From the NCBI GenBank assembly GCA_013339895.1, contig JABACO010000052.1, positions 1 through 64,000 on the forward strand: a DNA stretch of 64,000 nt, read 5' to 3'. Both the position numbers and the translations under genes were made by a program. Positions 48,451 to 59,500 of the stretch are shown here, in pieces. This DNA is from Ephydatia muelleri (Eukaryota > Porifera > Demospongiae > Spongillida > Spongillidae). Below the pieces are notes generated by a model, which saw nothing but the letters and a program-made list of their open reading frames with translations, was not told the origin of the DNA and searched no databases. Each line of letters begins with the position of its first letter. The first letter of the stretch is position 1.

Positions 48451-51400
48451 GGTATACCTAATGTCAGATTAAGATTAAGTGATGACATTTAAAAAATATA
48501 TATATATTGTTGTTACAAGCCTCTGTGATTAGTTTTTGAGTGTCTGGTTTAAGACCACAGGACCACAAGCTTTAATTGGGTGTGAAGAACAAATTAGATG
48601 AAATGCCATTGAACAGTATCTTGATCACCCCATACTGTGTTCTTATTCTGAATTGAATCCAGTGTTTTGGCTGGGTTTGAGTAACTAGAGTAGCATGCAT
48701 TGTCAGGTGGGGTCGAAAGTGTAGTCAGAATGGTGCTGGGTGCAGATGTTTTCTGGTATCTTAGGCCTTGTGCAGCATTGTGCTATCAGACTCAAAACCA
48801 GTGGTGGGTGGGTCAGAGCTATACAATGTACTAAGATTGTAAAAAGAACACCATTTTGAGAGACGACTAATACCCCATGCTTACACATGGTTTATTCCAT
48901 TAATGATTACTCTCACAAAAAACGCATCCGAAACTTGCTGAAACTTAGGGTTGTTGGTCGGTTTTAAATTTCTGTTCAAACCTTGTGCACTGGAATAGAA
49001 CATTTTGAAGGTTGTGCTATATATGTTTGGTTCACAGGTGTACCTCATAATATTAACTTCAATTTAGGTAATTGTTCTGTAATGTTGAATTAACATTTAG
49101 CCATTTTTGTGAGCAATAATACAGCAATATCATGGAGGTAGCTGTTGGTGGCAGTGCCTGTTACTGACATCAGCTACTTAAGTACATGTAACTATAGCAC
49201 TCTAGGTTTTGTACACATTTGTTGACTGAAGGTATGAAAATATTAAACGCACAAGATCTTTGGCTAATGATAACTTCTATCTGAGACAGAGCTATGAGGA
49301 GTTTGGTTTTGCACAGAGGAGGATTTGCAAAGGACCATCCACACCCATATCTCCATACATGTATATTCAAATGAGCAACATGATCTCTTCATGTGGTTTG
49401 CTTCAATGAAGCAGTCATAACATCCCTGGGTTTCCCGTTACAGGGCAATGTACACGCAAGCCAATTATGCTTTGAAAAACATATGTTGTGCCAAATGCAC
49501 ATATGGAATGAGGAAGGTTAAAGACATCTTCATGCCATAGTAACTTAGACACAGTATGATGGCAGGGCACGTTAAAAACCTTTACTTATATTTGGTTCAG
49601 TGTGAAATACTGATCGATGTAGCATATTCAAATGTATCAATACTGCATGTGTATGGTTCAAGTACATGTCTGTATTTTACCCACACACTGTTCAAATGAA
49701 GGGAAGATGTAATCAAAACTGGAGAGGGGAGGCTGTATCAATTTATGAATGTCCAAGTGCATCACAGGGTCACCCTGAGCAGGTACAGTACTTTTCATTC
49801 CACACTCTCTGATCAGTGCAAAAAAAATAGGGCTCCAGATGTCTTCAACCTGATATCGTGTTTGCAATTCCACAGAGTGATAGCTCAGACCTTGGTAGGT
49901 GTGCATACTGCATAACAACAGCTTGTACCTTTGCGTGTACTTCTATGTGCGTAATTGTATCTCTTGGAATGACATTTTGTGGGCTTGCAGAATTGGGTTC
50001 CAAGATCAGATATGGTAGTTTATTGGTATCTGTAGGGAAGCAAAGAATCTGTAGCATAGCTCAGCTTTTTGGCACCAGTGAGTGTACTTGTGGTCACATT
50101 TGATATCTTTGACTGCATGCATGTGTTGTCTTAGACTGCCCAGGAGGAAGTTGCATCACCTCAAGGGGGTGTTCCGCCACTCTATGTGCTCATTGTTCAG
50201 CAATCCAGTGGGCCAGTGCCAGATGCAAGGCACACCTTACCCATTACCTGTCTTAGACCTCCACTGCGACCTTCCCCTTCTTTACCTGTGACCTATGCAG
50301 ATCTGTTAGCCAAGGTTGTGTACACTCATCATAAGGTTAGTGGGCCATGACTTTCTGTGCTAAGGTTCAAGGCTATGGAGTACAGCCTGTGTGTACTGTG
50401 TGTATAGTAACATCATCTGCAGTTTTCTCCTAGGAAAGTGATGGTTCTTGCCTACAACCCGATTGTTACATGTTTGTTGCTTTGGCTGACTCGGACGTTC
50501 AGTCTACATTGGTCACGGTATACCTCAGACCATCATACTGTTTGGAGGGACTTCTGAAAGTGCTCAAAACCACAGGTGCGGGTGTGCTACTCCGAGATGT
50601 TGAAACCTGCAGCAGTGGTAAATATTACAAGCTAAGAGAACCACTAATCACTATCTGTTGTTGCCCAGATTCAGAAGGTGTGTGCTATTCTATGAATGCT
50701 TGCTCGCTTCTGTTGCCAGTTGATGCACAATTGCTTGATCCAAGTGTAGTAAGTTCGACATGGGCATGCATACTAAATACAAGTACCTTTATGTATGGTG
50801 TTGCATGAATATTTTTAGTGCACTGGGGCCTCTGTCCACTCATAATTTCCGTTACAAACACATCAATTTCAATTTCAGTGAACTCAAACATGCCAACCTT
50901 AATGCTTTATGTGTGTACTTCAATGCAAAAGCAGGAAGAATTATTGTACTATGGCTTCTGTGTGCACACTGCAACCATGCTGTGTATTTCTGTTTGACAC
51001 AAGTCTGCAGTCTTTGAAATCCAGAGGTGTTCCCGCTAATATTAGATACAGCAACATTGTATTGGAGATGTTTCCATTTCATGAGATGGTCTCCTTTGTT
51101 GGCTTTGCTGCAACAGTCAGTTTTCCATTCCCAGCCTGCTATGTACATGTACACGCCACTCACTTCTGATCACTTTGGCACTTCCCTTCTATTTACAAAT
51201 GACACCTACCTGTCTGTGTGCCATTGAATGGAAGGTGCCATCTTTGATCTGATGTCTGCTTGTTTTGTTCAGAAGATGAAGATTTACCCACAAAAGAGCT
51301 TTGATGCTCTTGAACTGCAACTTGTGGCTTCCATCAGACCTCCTGTACTGCACCCATTGACTCCTCTCACTGCTGTTGTAGGGTCATTGATATCAATCTC

Positions 51401-52169
51401 AGGTTTGTTGTGTCAGTGATGAAGGTGATTGTTTCTTGAGGTGGGAGGAGAGGGAGTTACTGTTTGGCATTTTATTGGTGTCTGGGATCATAGCAAGCTA
51501 AACTACATGTAGCTTGGATGCTTCTTGGCATGGTGCAGTACATAGGTACTTCTACATATGTCTAGCGATGTTCTTGTCCTCGTAACCTTTTCCAGGTAGC
51601 ATCACAGGAATAGATGAAGAGAATGCATACTCATGGATGGCGTGTAATAGCTGCGGCTGCACTAGTCTGATCTCTAAATTGGAGGTGGGTGGAAGGTCAG
51701 TTGCCAGTAGATATGCGATACCATTGCCATTGTTGGTGTGTCTGAAGTTCAATATCTAGCAGTGGGATGTATTGTTTGTTTCCTGAGTTGGTGTGTTTTT
51801 AATGTGAGGTTGTGTAAAGGCAATGCAAGTGAAAGTGAATGGCAGGTGACTTTAGAAATAGGCTGAACTACAATTGTGTAGACCAGCTGCCAAAATTAGT
51901 TTGGTTACCATAAAGAAGACCATACAAAAAAAGTTCAGCTGCATGAGAAAACTTATAGTGTACTTCATGTATCCTGCTGTGCTTTGAAGTCAACTTCTAC
52001 TGGTCAGCCCTTGTAGCCAACAGCGTAGCTATCTGCACTGCAGTGAGTGTGAAAAGCTGGTATCCTCCCCAGCAATCCACCTCCAGCTTGCTATCTTCTT
52101 ATCACACCCTGAGTTTAAAGAATGGAAGATACATGTGAAGGTAGACACCAGTAAACATTGGCGAGTTGT

Positions 52170-52241
<72 letters not shown>

Positions 52242-53482
52242 TTATTGAGGTACATGTCTTTGCACAAAGAATTAAATTAGTTCCTTAGTTACTTAATTAT
52301 TGCAAAGGCATTCTTCATTAGTGTATGAGGAAGTGGTGCATGTATAGTAGCGTTGTATTTTGATCTTCAAAGCCAAGCAAGATTATTTTAACCCAATGCT
52401 TCCTTAAGTAACAATCACAGTCTTCTGTAGTAGAGGGTGTGACAAAACATGACCTGCAACATGTTTGTGTGATGATGATGATGCAGGAGACCCTGTTCCT
52501 GTGATGTGGTGTTTCTGTTGGTAGGGTGTGAGGAAGCTCATTACCACACTTGGCTTCTACATATGCACACATCTCTATTATGAGGAGTGTCCTGGTAGCT
52601 TACATTTAGGTCCTTTAATACATTGGTCACCACAACATGTTGCATCACCAAAGATTCAGTTTTAAAAAGAAACCGATTTGTATACCCATGTAAAGCAATT
52701 GATATTGTATGGTATATAATGTTTGAGTTAGTACAAATTGTCATGCACATTGCCAAAGCCTGAAATGAGTAATCTGTTGACAAGTGTGTGGTTCTCTTGC
52801 TTGTGTCGAGTAAATGAATGCTATTGCCCCCACATCCAGCTTCTTCAGACTACCATTCAGCAACTGCTGCCCATCACTGCCTCTAACCTAGATGAGGTGA
52901 ACAACTTATTCCATGTATCCTTGATCATTGTTACCCCCAGCTTCCTGCATGCACTTCCTTTCCAACTTCAGGGGTTTGATGTGCACTTAATTCTGAACAA
53001 AAATATCATGCTAAGGTCCTGCTATGTTACAGATATAGCTGGTATGTACACTGTAATTAATTCTGATTATCCAAAACTGCCTGCATCAGCACAGGGCAAA
53101 TGAGTTGGTTATAAATACATGTATGTGGGTAATATATCAATCTTGTCTTAGAGGTAGGGATTTGTCACGAAGTTATTTGTTTATATTCCATCACAACAGA
53201 AACGATTCTTTGAAATTCATGATTTCAACAACTGATTCATTCTCTCCTCTCTCTCCCCCCCCCCCCCCCCTTGGACTACTGCATCACCAGTCTGATCATG
53301 TACATATACAACACATTAATAATAATTATTTTTGTATTCATATTATTTCTTGTATGTCATTATTCTATGTTTTTTGTATTAAAGTGCATTAATGCCCTCA
53401 TTTTATTGCTGTTCCCGCATACATAGGTGGGGATACTCTAAAGCTGGATGAAGTGGATGCATTTGCTAACTTGCAAATTTGA
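42084..53482 (+). CDS. SPIDR: SPIDR (scaffold protein involved in DNA repair), N-terminus and middle incomplete
   Basis: Supported exons: 42,084-42,234; 42,287-42,420; 43,288-43,675; 44,105-44,372; 45,998-46,202; 46,330-46,440; 46,656-46,943; 47,072-47,121; 47,236-47,310; 50,144-50,335; 50,434-50,748; 51,273-51,402; 51,596-51,684; 52,024-52,140; 52,840-53,041; 53,427-53,482 (TGA). Phases agree except across 47,310-50,144, where one or more exons are unresolved. Blocks like vertebrate SPIDR: LAQRLSTMVKRERAEVAFFE, VNIYSPWQ, QVILCPHFCEAV, LLLCDFHGVYAELQL, GSLISISGSITGIDEENAYS with WMACNSCG, and LHCSECEKLVSSPAIHLQLA. The two Cys pairs suggest a C-terminal zinc ribbon of OB-fold type. Human SPIDR works in homologous recombination with RAD51 and FIGNL1. 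The start codon was not found. Confidence 0.9.
48421..48449. repeat. Poly-G run of 29 in a SPIDR intron
   Basis: An uninterrupted run inside the unresolved interval of the gene. Collapsed or misread sequence here could explain the missing exon(s). Confidence 0.9.
52171..52238. repeat. (GT)n microsatellite in a SPIDR intron
   Basis: About 32 GT units, 30 bases after the donor of the exon ending at 52,140. Confidence 0.95.
53253..53271. repeat. Poly-C tract in the last SPIDR intron
   Basis: CTCTCTCCCC followed by a long C run. It is part of a pyrimidine-rich region and is not an acceptor used in the model. Confidence 0.8.
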
Positions 53483-53775
53483 CGATGCTACATTAATATG
53501 CATTTTGATAAGCACATTTATATTATGATGGCATCTTAAGTAGTTGTCATCAATACCATACAAAGCAGAATTACAACATTTTTCCCACAACTGAAACCTT
53601 CTTATGGATCAGTTATTTATATTTTGGGCTGACTCAGTTGTGAAAACCACCCTGGCTTGTCTATTAACATTGCATGGATCATCTGATATGAAAGCTGCTT
53701 GGATACATGTAGATCACTGTAGTTGCAAGCAAGTGTACACAATGTGTTATTACATGCATGTGCACACAAACTAAG

Positions 53776-55604
53776 TTAATGATCAAGAGCATAATAGTAA
53801 TCATGGGAGTGATGACTGGGTTGGCGTAGTTGCCCTCTGCATATATTGGTGGGAGAAGATGGAAGAAAGGAGCCCTCTATGCTCAAACTGACAACAGACA
53901 TATCTGTTGTAGGGGATTCCTGTCCTGTTCTAGGCTTGCTAAGAAAGTAAGGGTCAAAGTCAGTTTGCAGCACCTTGGTTTGAAAGGTGGGTGTTGCAAC
54001 TTTATTCACTGCATCTTCTGTGCAATAGTGGAGGGCTTTGTGCCTGTTTCTGCCAACAGTATTCACCCTTCTGCCAAGTAATTGAGGATCTTCACACTCA
54101 CACGTTTGCTGCAGTGTCAGGGCAGCTACCTTAAGTTCCGCTGCTACTTTTAGTTCCATCAATGTCATATAACCTTCTCTGTTTCCTTGTACCTGATGCT
54201 GCTTCATTCCAAGATGAAGTTCATTACAAAATTCTGTTTCTTCCATTAGTTGCTTTGTCCTGTGCCGACAACTCTGTTCAGGAATGCACCTGTCACAGAC
54301 TGAATGATGGGAGTGGTGTTTTGGTTTGTGTTTATTTTCAGGTATCCCAGGGCAATTGTCATCCAAACTTGTATCCACAGGAGAACTCTTGCCCCACTTG
54401 GCAGATTTCTTCTTCTTCATTTGCTCCTTATTTTCATGAGCCCAGTGACATTTACATTCATAGTCTTGTCGGAGTGAAAGGGATTCATTTACGTCTGCAG
54501 TGCTACCCAGTGTGTGCCCCTCATGGCTCCTTGAACATTCTCTTGTAGAATCACAATTCTCACTGTACTGCTCAAAACTCGGAATACTATGGTGGTTAAC
54601 TTTGTGGAATGACTGACACCTCTCCTTTCTTTGCCCATGCCGTCGCTGCCTTCTTGGCTTACATTCTCTGACAGTTGAGCTATTATCTGAGTCCTGGATT
54701 ATGAACTCCTCAACATGATTACTGATTCGTACTTGCTTGCAAGGCATGGCCGCCTTGCCTTCCTCCAGTCCATCTGTGTTCGGACTGAGCAACTTATCTT
54801 CCAAGGATTCTCGTACTGTTGAACACACGAACTGGAGAAGGGCATTCAGATCCTAAGATAAGAGATTTAAAGTGTGAGACGTTGCTACAACAATCAATCT
54901 AGGCGGCTAAGCTATCGCAAAGCAAACTGTATTCACAGCTGCGCGTGTGCCAAGTCACTCCCACTCTACTTCAAAGCATACCACGCTTCTTGATCATACA
55001 AAGAAACGCTATGATTCTAGTCACTTCACCCACAACTTCTCATAAACGTGCATGGTACAACGCTTTCAAAACTCACCTCGGGTGATAATTTCTGTCTTAG
55101 TGCTAAAGGTAGTTGGGGGACAGTACAATCTTCGTTTTGGCAGGACGGAGTTTTCTAAACCAATAGTGAACACGGAAATGAATGTGATGTAATTTAGCAC
55201 AGGATACACCTTAACAGTACAGTTATTCCCCAAAACTACCTTTGCTGCTGAAGATTTTCGTTTCATTGAAGACTGAATTGGCAGCGTTTTTGCATCAGCA
55301 ACATTAGCATCCACAAACGAACACTGCTCATTTGGCTCCTAGTGCATGTAACCAAGCAACAAAATCATAAACGCTAAATGTGCTGCAAATAACAACAGCT
55401 CACCGTAACTGCTACGTTGACCGGTACAGCAATTGATGTCCGCACAAAACTATCTGCAAAGCCCGAAGGTCCCGCTTCCTGTGCTTCTGGCGCTTTCTCT
55501 ACATCCGCTTCGAAAGGAGACGTTGCAATTCGGATATACTTGTTCCCATTGATAGTTCTGCAATGCGCAGAGGACATCGACTGAACAGTTTCTTGAAAAT
55601 CCAT
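53776..55604 (-). CDS. Unrecognised 484-residue protein, 4 exons
   Basis: Exons on the minus strand: 55,604-55,404; 55,338-55,240; 55,154-55,077; 54,852-53,776 (stop). All are GT-AG and phase 0, totalling 484 residues. It begins MDFQETVQSMSSAH. The third-to-fourth junction joins LRQKLSPE to DLNALLQFVCSTVRESLEDK, the only strongly helical part. The large last exon is polar and low in hydrophobics, with basic clusters (RRQRRHGQRKERC, KKKKSAKWGK), a His/Cys patch (KHHSHHSVCDRC) and a tail containing DFDPYFLSKPRTGQE. No family was recognised; it looks largely disordered and possibly nuclear. Possible 5' leader exons lie at 55,942-55,901 and 55,804-55,760. The gene converges on SPIDR, whose stop is 293 bases away. 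Confidence 0.7.
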
Positions 55605-56560
55605 TGGTTCTGTCTTTTCGTGCGCAACGGCACCACTGACGTGATTAAGGCAGTCGAGACTGCTGGATGTCGTCCGGAATAGGACTTGTTCTGTAAATGG
55701 AAGTAAAAGTCGGTATTAGCAATCGCTTCCAAAACGGCACAGCGAGTGTATTTCCGTACCTGAATTATCGCTGTCTCTATGGGGTCTGTGCGTCCACAAG
55801 GACCCTGGAATGCAAGTGTACGAAGCGTGTTAAAATTCAGTGATATTCGCATCAAACATCGGAATCATGCAGCTGGCGATCTTACCGAGTTTACTTTGGC
55901 TTCTTCCCATGGCCTATGCAAATCGACCTGCAAAACCCATCGAGTGGTACACAGTAAATCTATCAGCTTGTAACAACCATCAGGACTAGCATGTTTCTTT
56001 TTGTGTGCATGTGTGTTTTATAATATCAAAACGAGACGAATATCTATTGAAGCTCAAACAATGTACATGGGAAACTGCGCGAAAGGTGGTACGAGTAAAT
56101 GCATGCAGAACTCACCAGGTTGAACAAAGATGAAGTAGCAAAGACGAAAACGCCGTCACCACCACATGCGTTCAGCAGGGATATATTATATACTGCTTGC
56201 AAGCTATGCGCACGCACGGCAATTTCTGTGTTGATATTTTCTAACACCGGAAATATTACGCGATTTATAAAACTTCACAACATATTAGCAATTGCAGTTC
56301 ACTGGGCACTTCGACAGTTGTTGTCAAGACGATTCGGGTTTGTGATGCCTGCATTGATTAAAACAAGTACACTAGTACATGGAACACATGAAGTACCAGG
56401 ATTATAAACCACATCCAAAGAGCATCAACTCTCCCAATGTTTACATTTGAGTTTCATACTACAGTGTTTGGAACATGTGACAAACACCATACCATTGTCA
56501 TTATGGAAGCCATGCACAAAGAGGTACATGTGCACAAACACACACACACGGATAATATAC
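55605..56560. other. Region between the 484-residue gene and ataxin-3
   Basis: It holds probable non-coding leader exons of the downstream gene (minus strand, AG..GT-bounded segments at 55,942-55,901 and 55,804-55,760) and perhaps the last ataxin-3 exon(s). No further UIM or poly-Q-coding (CAG)n tract is seen. Confidence 0.4.
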
Positions 56561-59500
56561 CTTGCAAAATATTCTACTCTCCTTTGTCTTGTTTCTTCCA
56601 CTGAAGTTTGAGATTCTAGTGTAAATGATAAAGATGCTTTAGGAAGCACACTGAAAGGAAATGGTGGCAAATATAGCTTGATTAAGAGAACCATGATTAG
56701 CACTCCTTTCATACAAATACATGTAGGACGAGAAATCAAATGATTCACTATGAGCAAAGAAGGCACCAACACATCATCATTGCTGCTTTGTTCTTAATAT
56801 TATTATTATTTTGTTATACTAGGGGTACATTAAATTCTCAGCTTTTAAGTTCCTGCCAATGGTTACTTAAACACATACACAAACAAATTATTTGCTATGA
56901 ATGTTCAGAGTATTAATGAGTCAAAATCATCAGAAAGGGAGCATGTTACATGATCTCCTATTACTTGTCAGCTCAATTCATGAATATCAACTATTGAAAA
57001 GGTTATCTGCAAAGATAGCATTACACTCAAAAGAGAGAGCAATCTTAGAACCGACCGGCAATTCTTTTGATAAAACCCCACAGATGGTAAACATCACAGA
57101 AGTTGGCAGATTGTTCTTGCAATATCCAAATGTATTGCAATCAAATGTTAAGAATCAGCATCTTTGATCTTTAAGTAGTATACTCATGCACCCCACTTTG
57201 ATCTGTTGCAGGTGGGCCATTCACAAACATGCAGCAGATATCATGTGCTGTGTCTTGATTGCCGTCGCAAGACTGTAAATCCCAAAGTAACAGTGCAGAA
57301 TCTATGCCCTGGGTTACTGAATTATACATTTACCCAAAACACACACACACGCACACACACAAATATACACAAACATGCATACCCTGTAACACACACACAT
57401 ACATATATATATACACACATACAGACATATACACACACCACTGGTACACATATGTATGCATGAACACATATACAGACTGGTGGAATACAATATCAATATT
57501 GATACATGCATAATACCTTCATAATCAGATAACCTGTAGGCTAAGGGTCAGCCTAGGTCCTACAGAGCGGGCTTTAGAGAAATGGATCCTTGCATTGATT
57601 CATGCAATCTATGGACGTGTACTCATACCAATACAGAGATATATACAAACTGCCACACCTGCAAGGCTGGCAGAAATTGCAGTTGCCAGTTCAAGATCAA
57701 ATGACTCGTCGACACTGCTCTGATGTTCAGTGCTGCTTGAAGAGCTAGTGGATGATGTGACACTATTCCCCCTATTTGCTGTTGCCTCATGTCCGGTTGC
57801 ATCGAGAGTAATAACCTGTAGTAACTGGTCTGCCTCACTGGATGGCAGCTCTCCTCTGACCACAAATATGGAATAGCCTACCAAAACCACACACCAAAAC
57901 AGCAACAGGAATTAATTGTAGAAAGATTACCGCCCTCCCTCCCTTCCCCCCAATAACGTATACAAAACATGTGTTATACAGTATTACTCATTGCAGTTTC
58001 CACCAGCTACAGTACATTTATACCATTGGAAACATATCCTAGTTCTTATGAGACACGCACACATTGCACATGTAAAGTAGGATACTGCTAATGAAGATGC
58101 CATTGCATAGAGGGAAACTGTCATTGACCCTTGTTTTACAGACATGTACTAACTAATAGTGTGGAATAGCTAAATTTCTATGCAAGACATAATTTCTTTG
58201 AGATTAAATTGTACATATACACATATGTACTACTGAAACTGCGAAAAAATACGACACTGCAGTCAACAACTGTAGAAAGCAATTGGCAACTGTTTCAATT
58301 GCATAATTCCATCCACTCTAAATTCATGTCCACAACCAATCTACATAATATCTTGGCCATGCATTGATGCACTACCGTGTACATATTTACATTTGTGTGG
58401 GGTGTGTGCAGCTGGTGAAAATTCAGTTCAAAAAACCGACAGCTGTGAGGGCTGAAAAAGTGTTTGATCCTGTGGCTTGCTGCCAAGTGTGCTTACAATC
58501 TTGTTTTATTGTCGATACACTTCAACAGCTGTACCAAACCTTTATGTCACAAACATTCCCATGCCCCACCTATAACACCCCAGTCTAATGTCAATGTAGA
58601 CACTCACTGACTCCCCACGATCATTGCTATATCAACATACCCTCCATCTGTAGTTGAGTCAGGAAAAGACTGAGATAGGTATCTGAGACCAATTTAGGCT
58701 TCTTTAACAGAGAATCCAAGTTGAACCACTGGGTTGGGAATATGCACATAGCACAGCTTAATTATGAACAATGATCAAACTTGCAATACACACGTTTCAT
58801 ACCTGTCTTCCCAGCTTCCTAATGGTGAACCAGTGTTGTTCGTGATTACATATGAATGCAGACTGTTGACTGGACAAGATGGAGGTCAACTGGTGGTTAT
58901 AAAGAACATCACTGGCAGGGAGTGACCATCCCTACTAGGCATGCACCTCAAAGCATTCTAGACATATCAGGTTGTGCGAAAAGGATAAAGCTGTAATGCC
59001 GTCTAGTTGCCACCAATCTTTGTCATCAAACGTTCAGCCAAACTGCAAAGAAAACACAACCCAATGTGGTCATGTGAAGCAAGCTATGTCTTGCAAAACT
59101 ATCACAGAAGCTTTTAAGATGCTGTATGTGAGGTACCATTCTCATCTTTGACCCTAGACTATGTTGTAAACAGATCATTTGCTTTGCGCAGTATTTTGTT
59201 ATTTTCCTGATGGCAATGCACCATCCTCACACTGGGCAGGATTACATAATGCATTAATATGAACATGGCAAACAACAGTTTATCCTGCTGTGTACATGTT
59301 TCTGGCCAGATATGCAGTAGAATCAAATGTTTTTATAAAATGCTATGTACATGTAGGGTGCAAATGCTGGCTCAAGGTGAAAAAAACCGTACTCTTTTTT
59401 CTTCTAAAAATAGACTGTAATTGTAATATGTGTACGAGAATACTAAATGAATAGAAAATGCATATATGAGCAATACGCGTTTGGTATGCATCACATGTAT

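Noticed and set aside
53830-54548. Plus-strand frames of 83 and 128 residues
   Set aside because: They are antisense shadows of the large last exon of the minus-strand gene.
55499-55855. 118-residue minus-strand ORF as a separate gene
   Set aside because: It reads through two apparent introns and overlaps, in another frame, the better supported first coding exon of the 484-residue gene.
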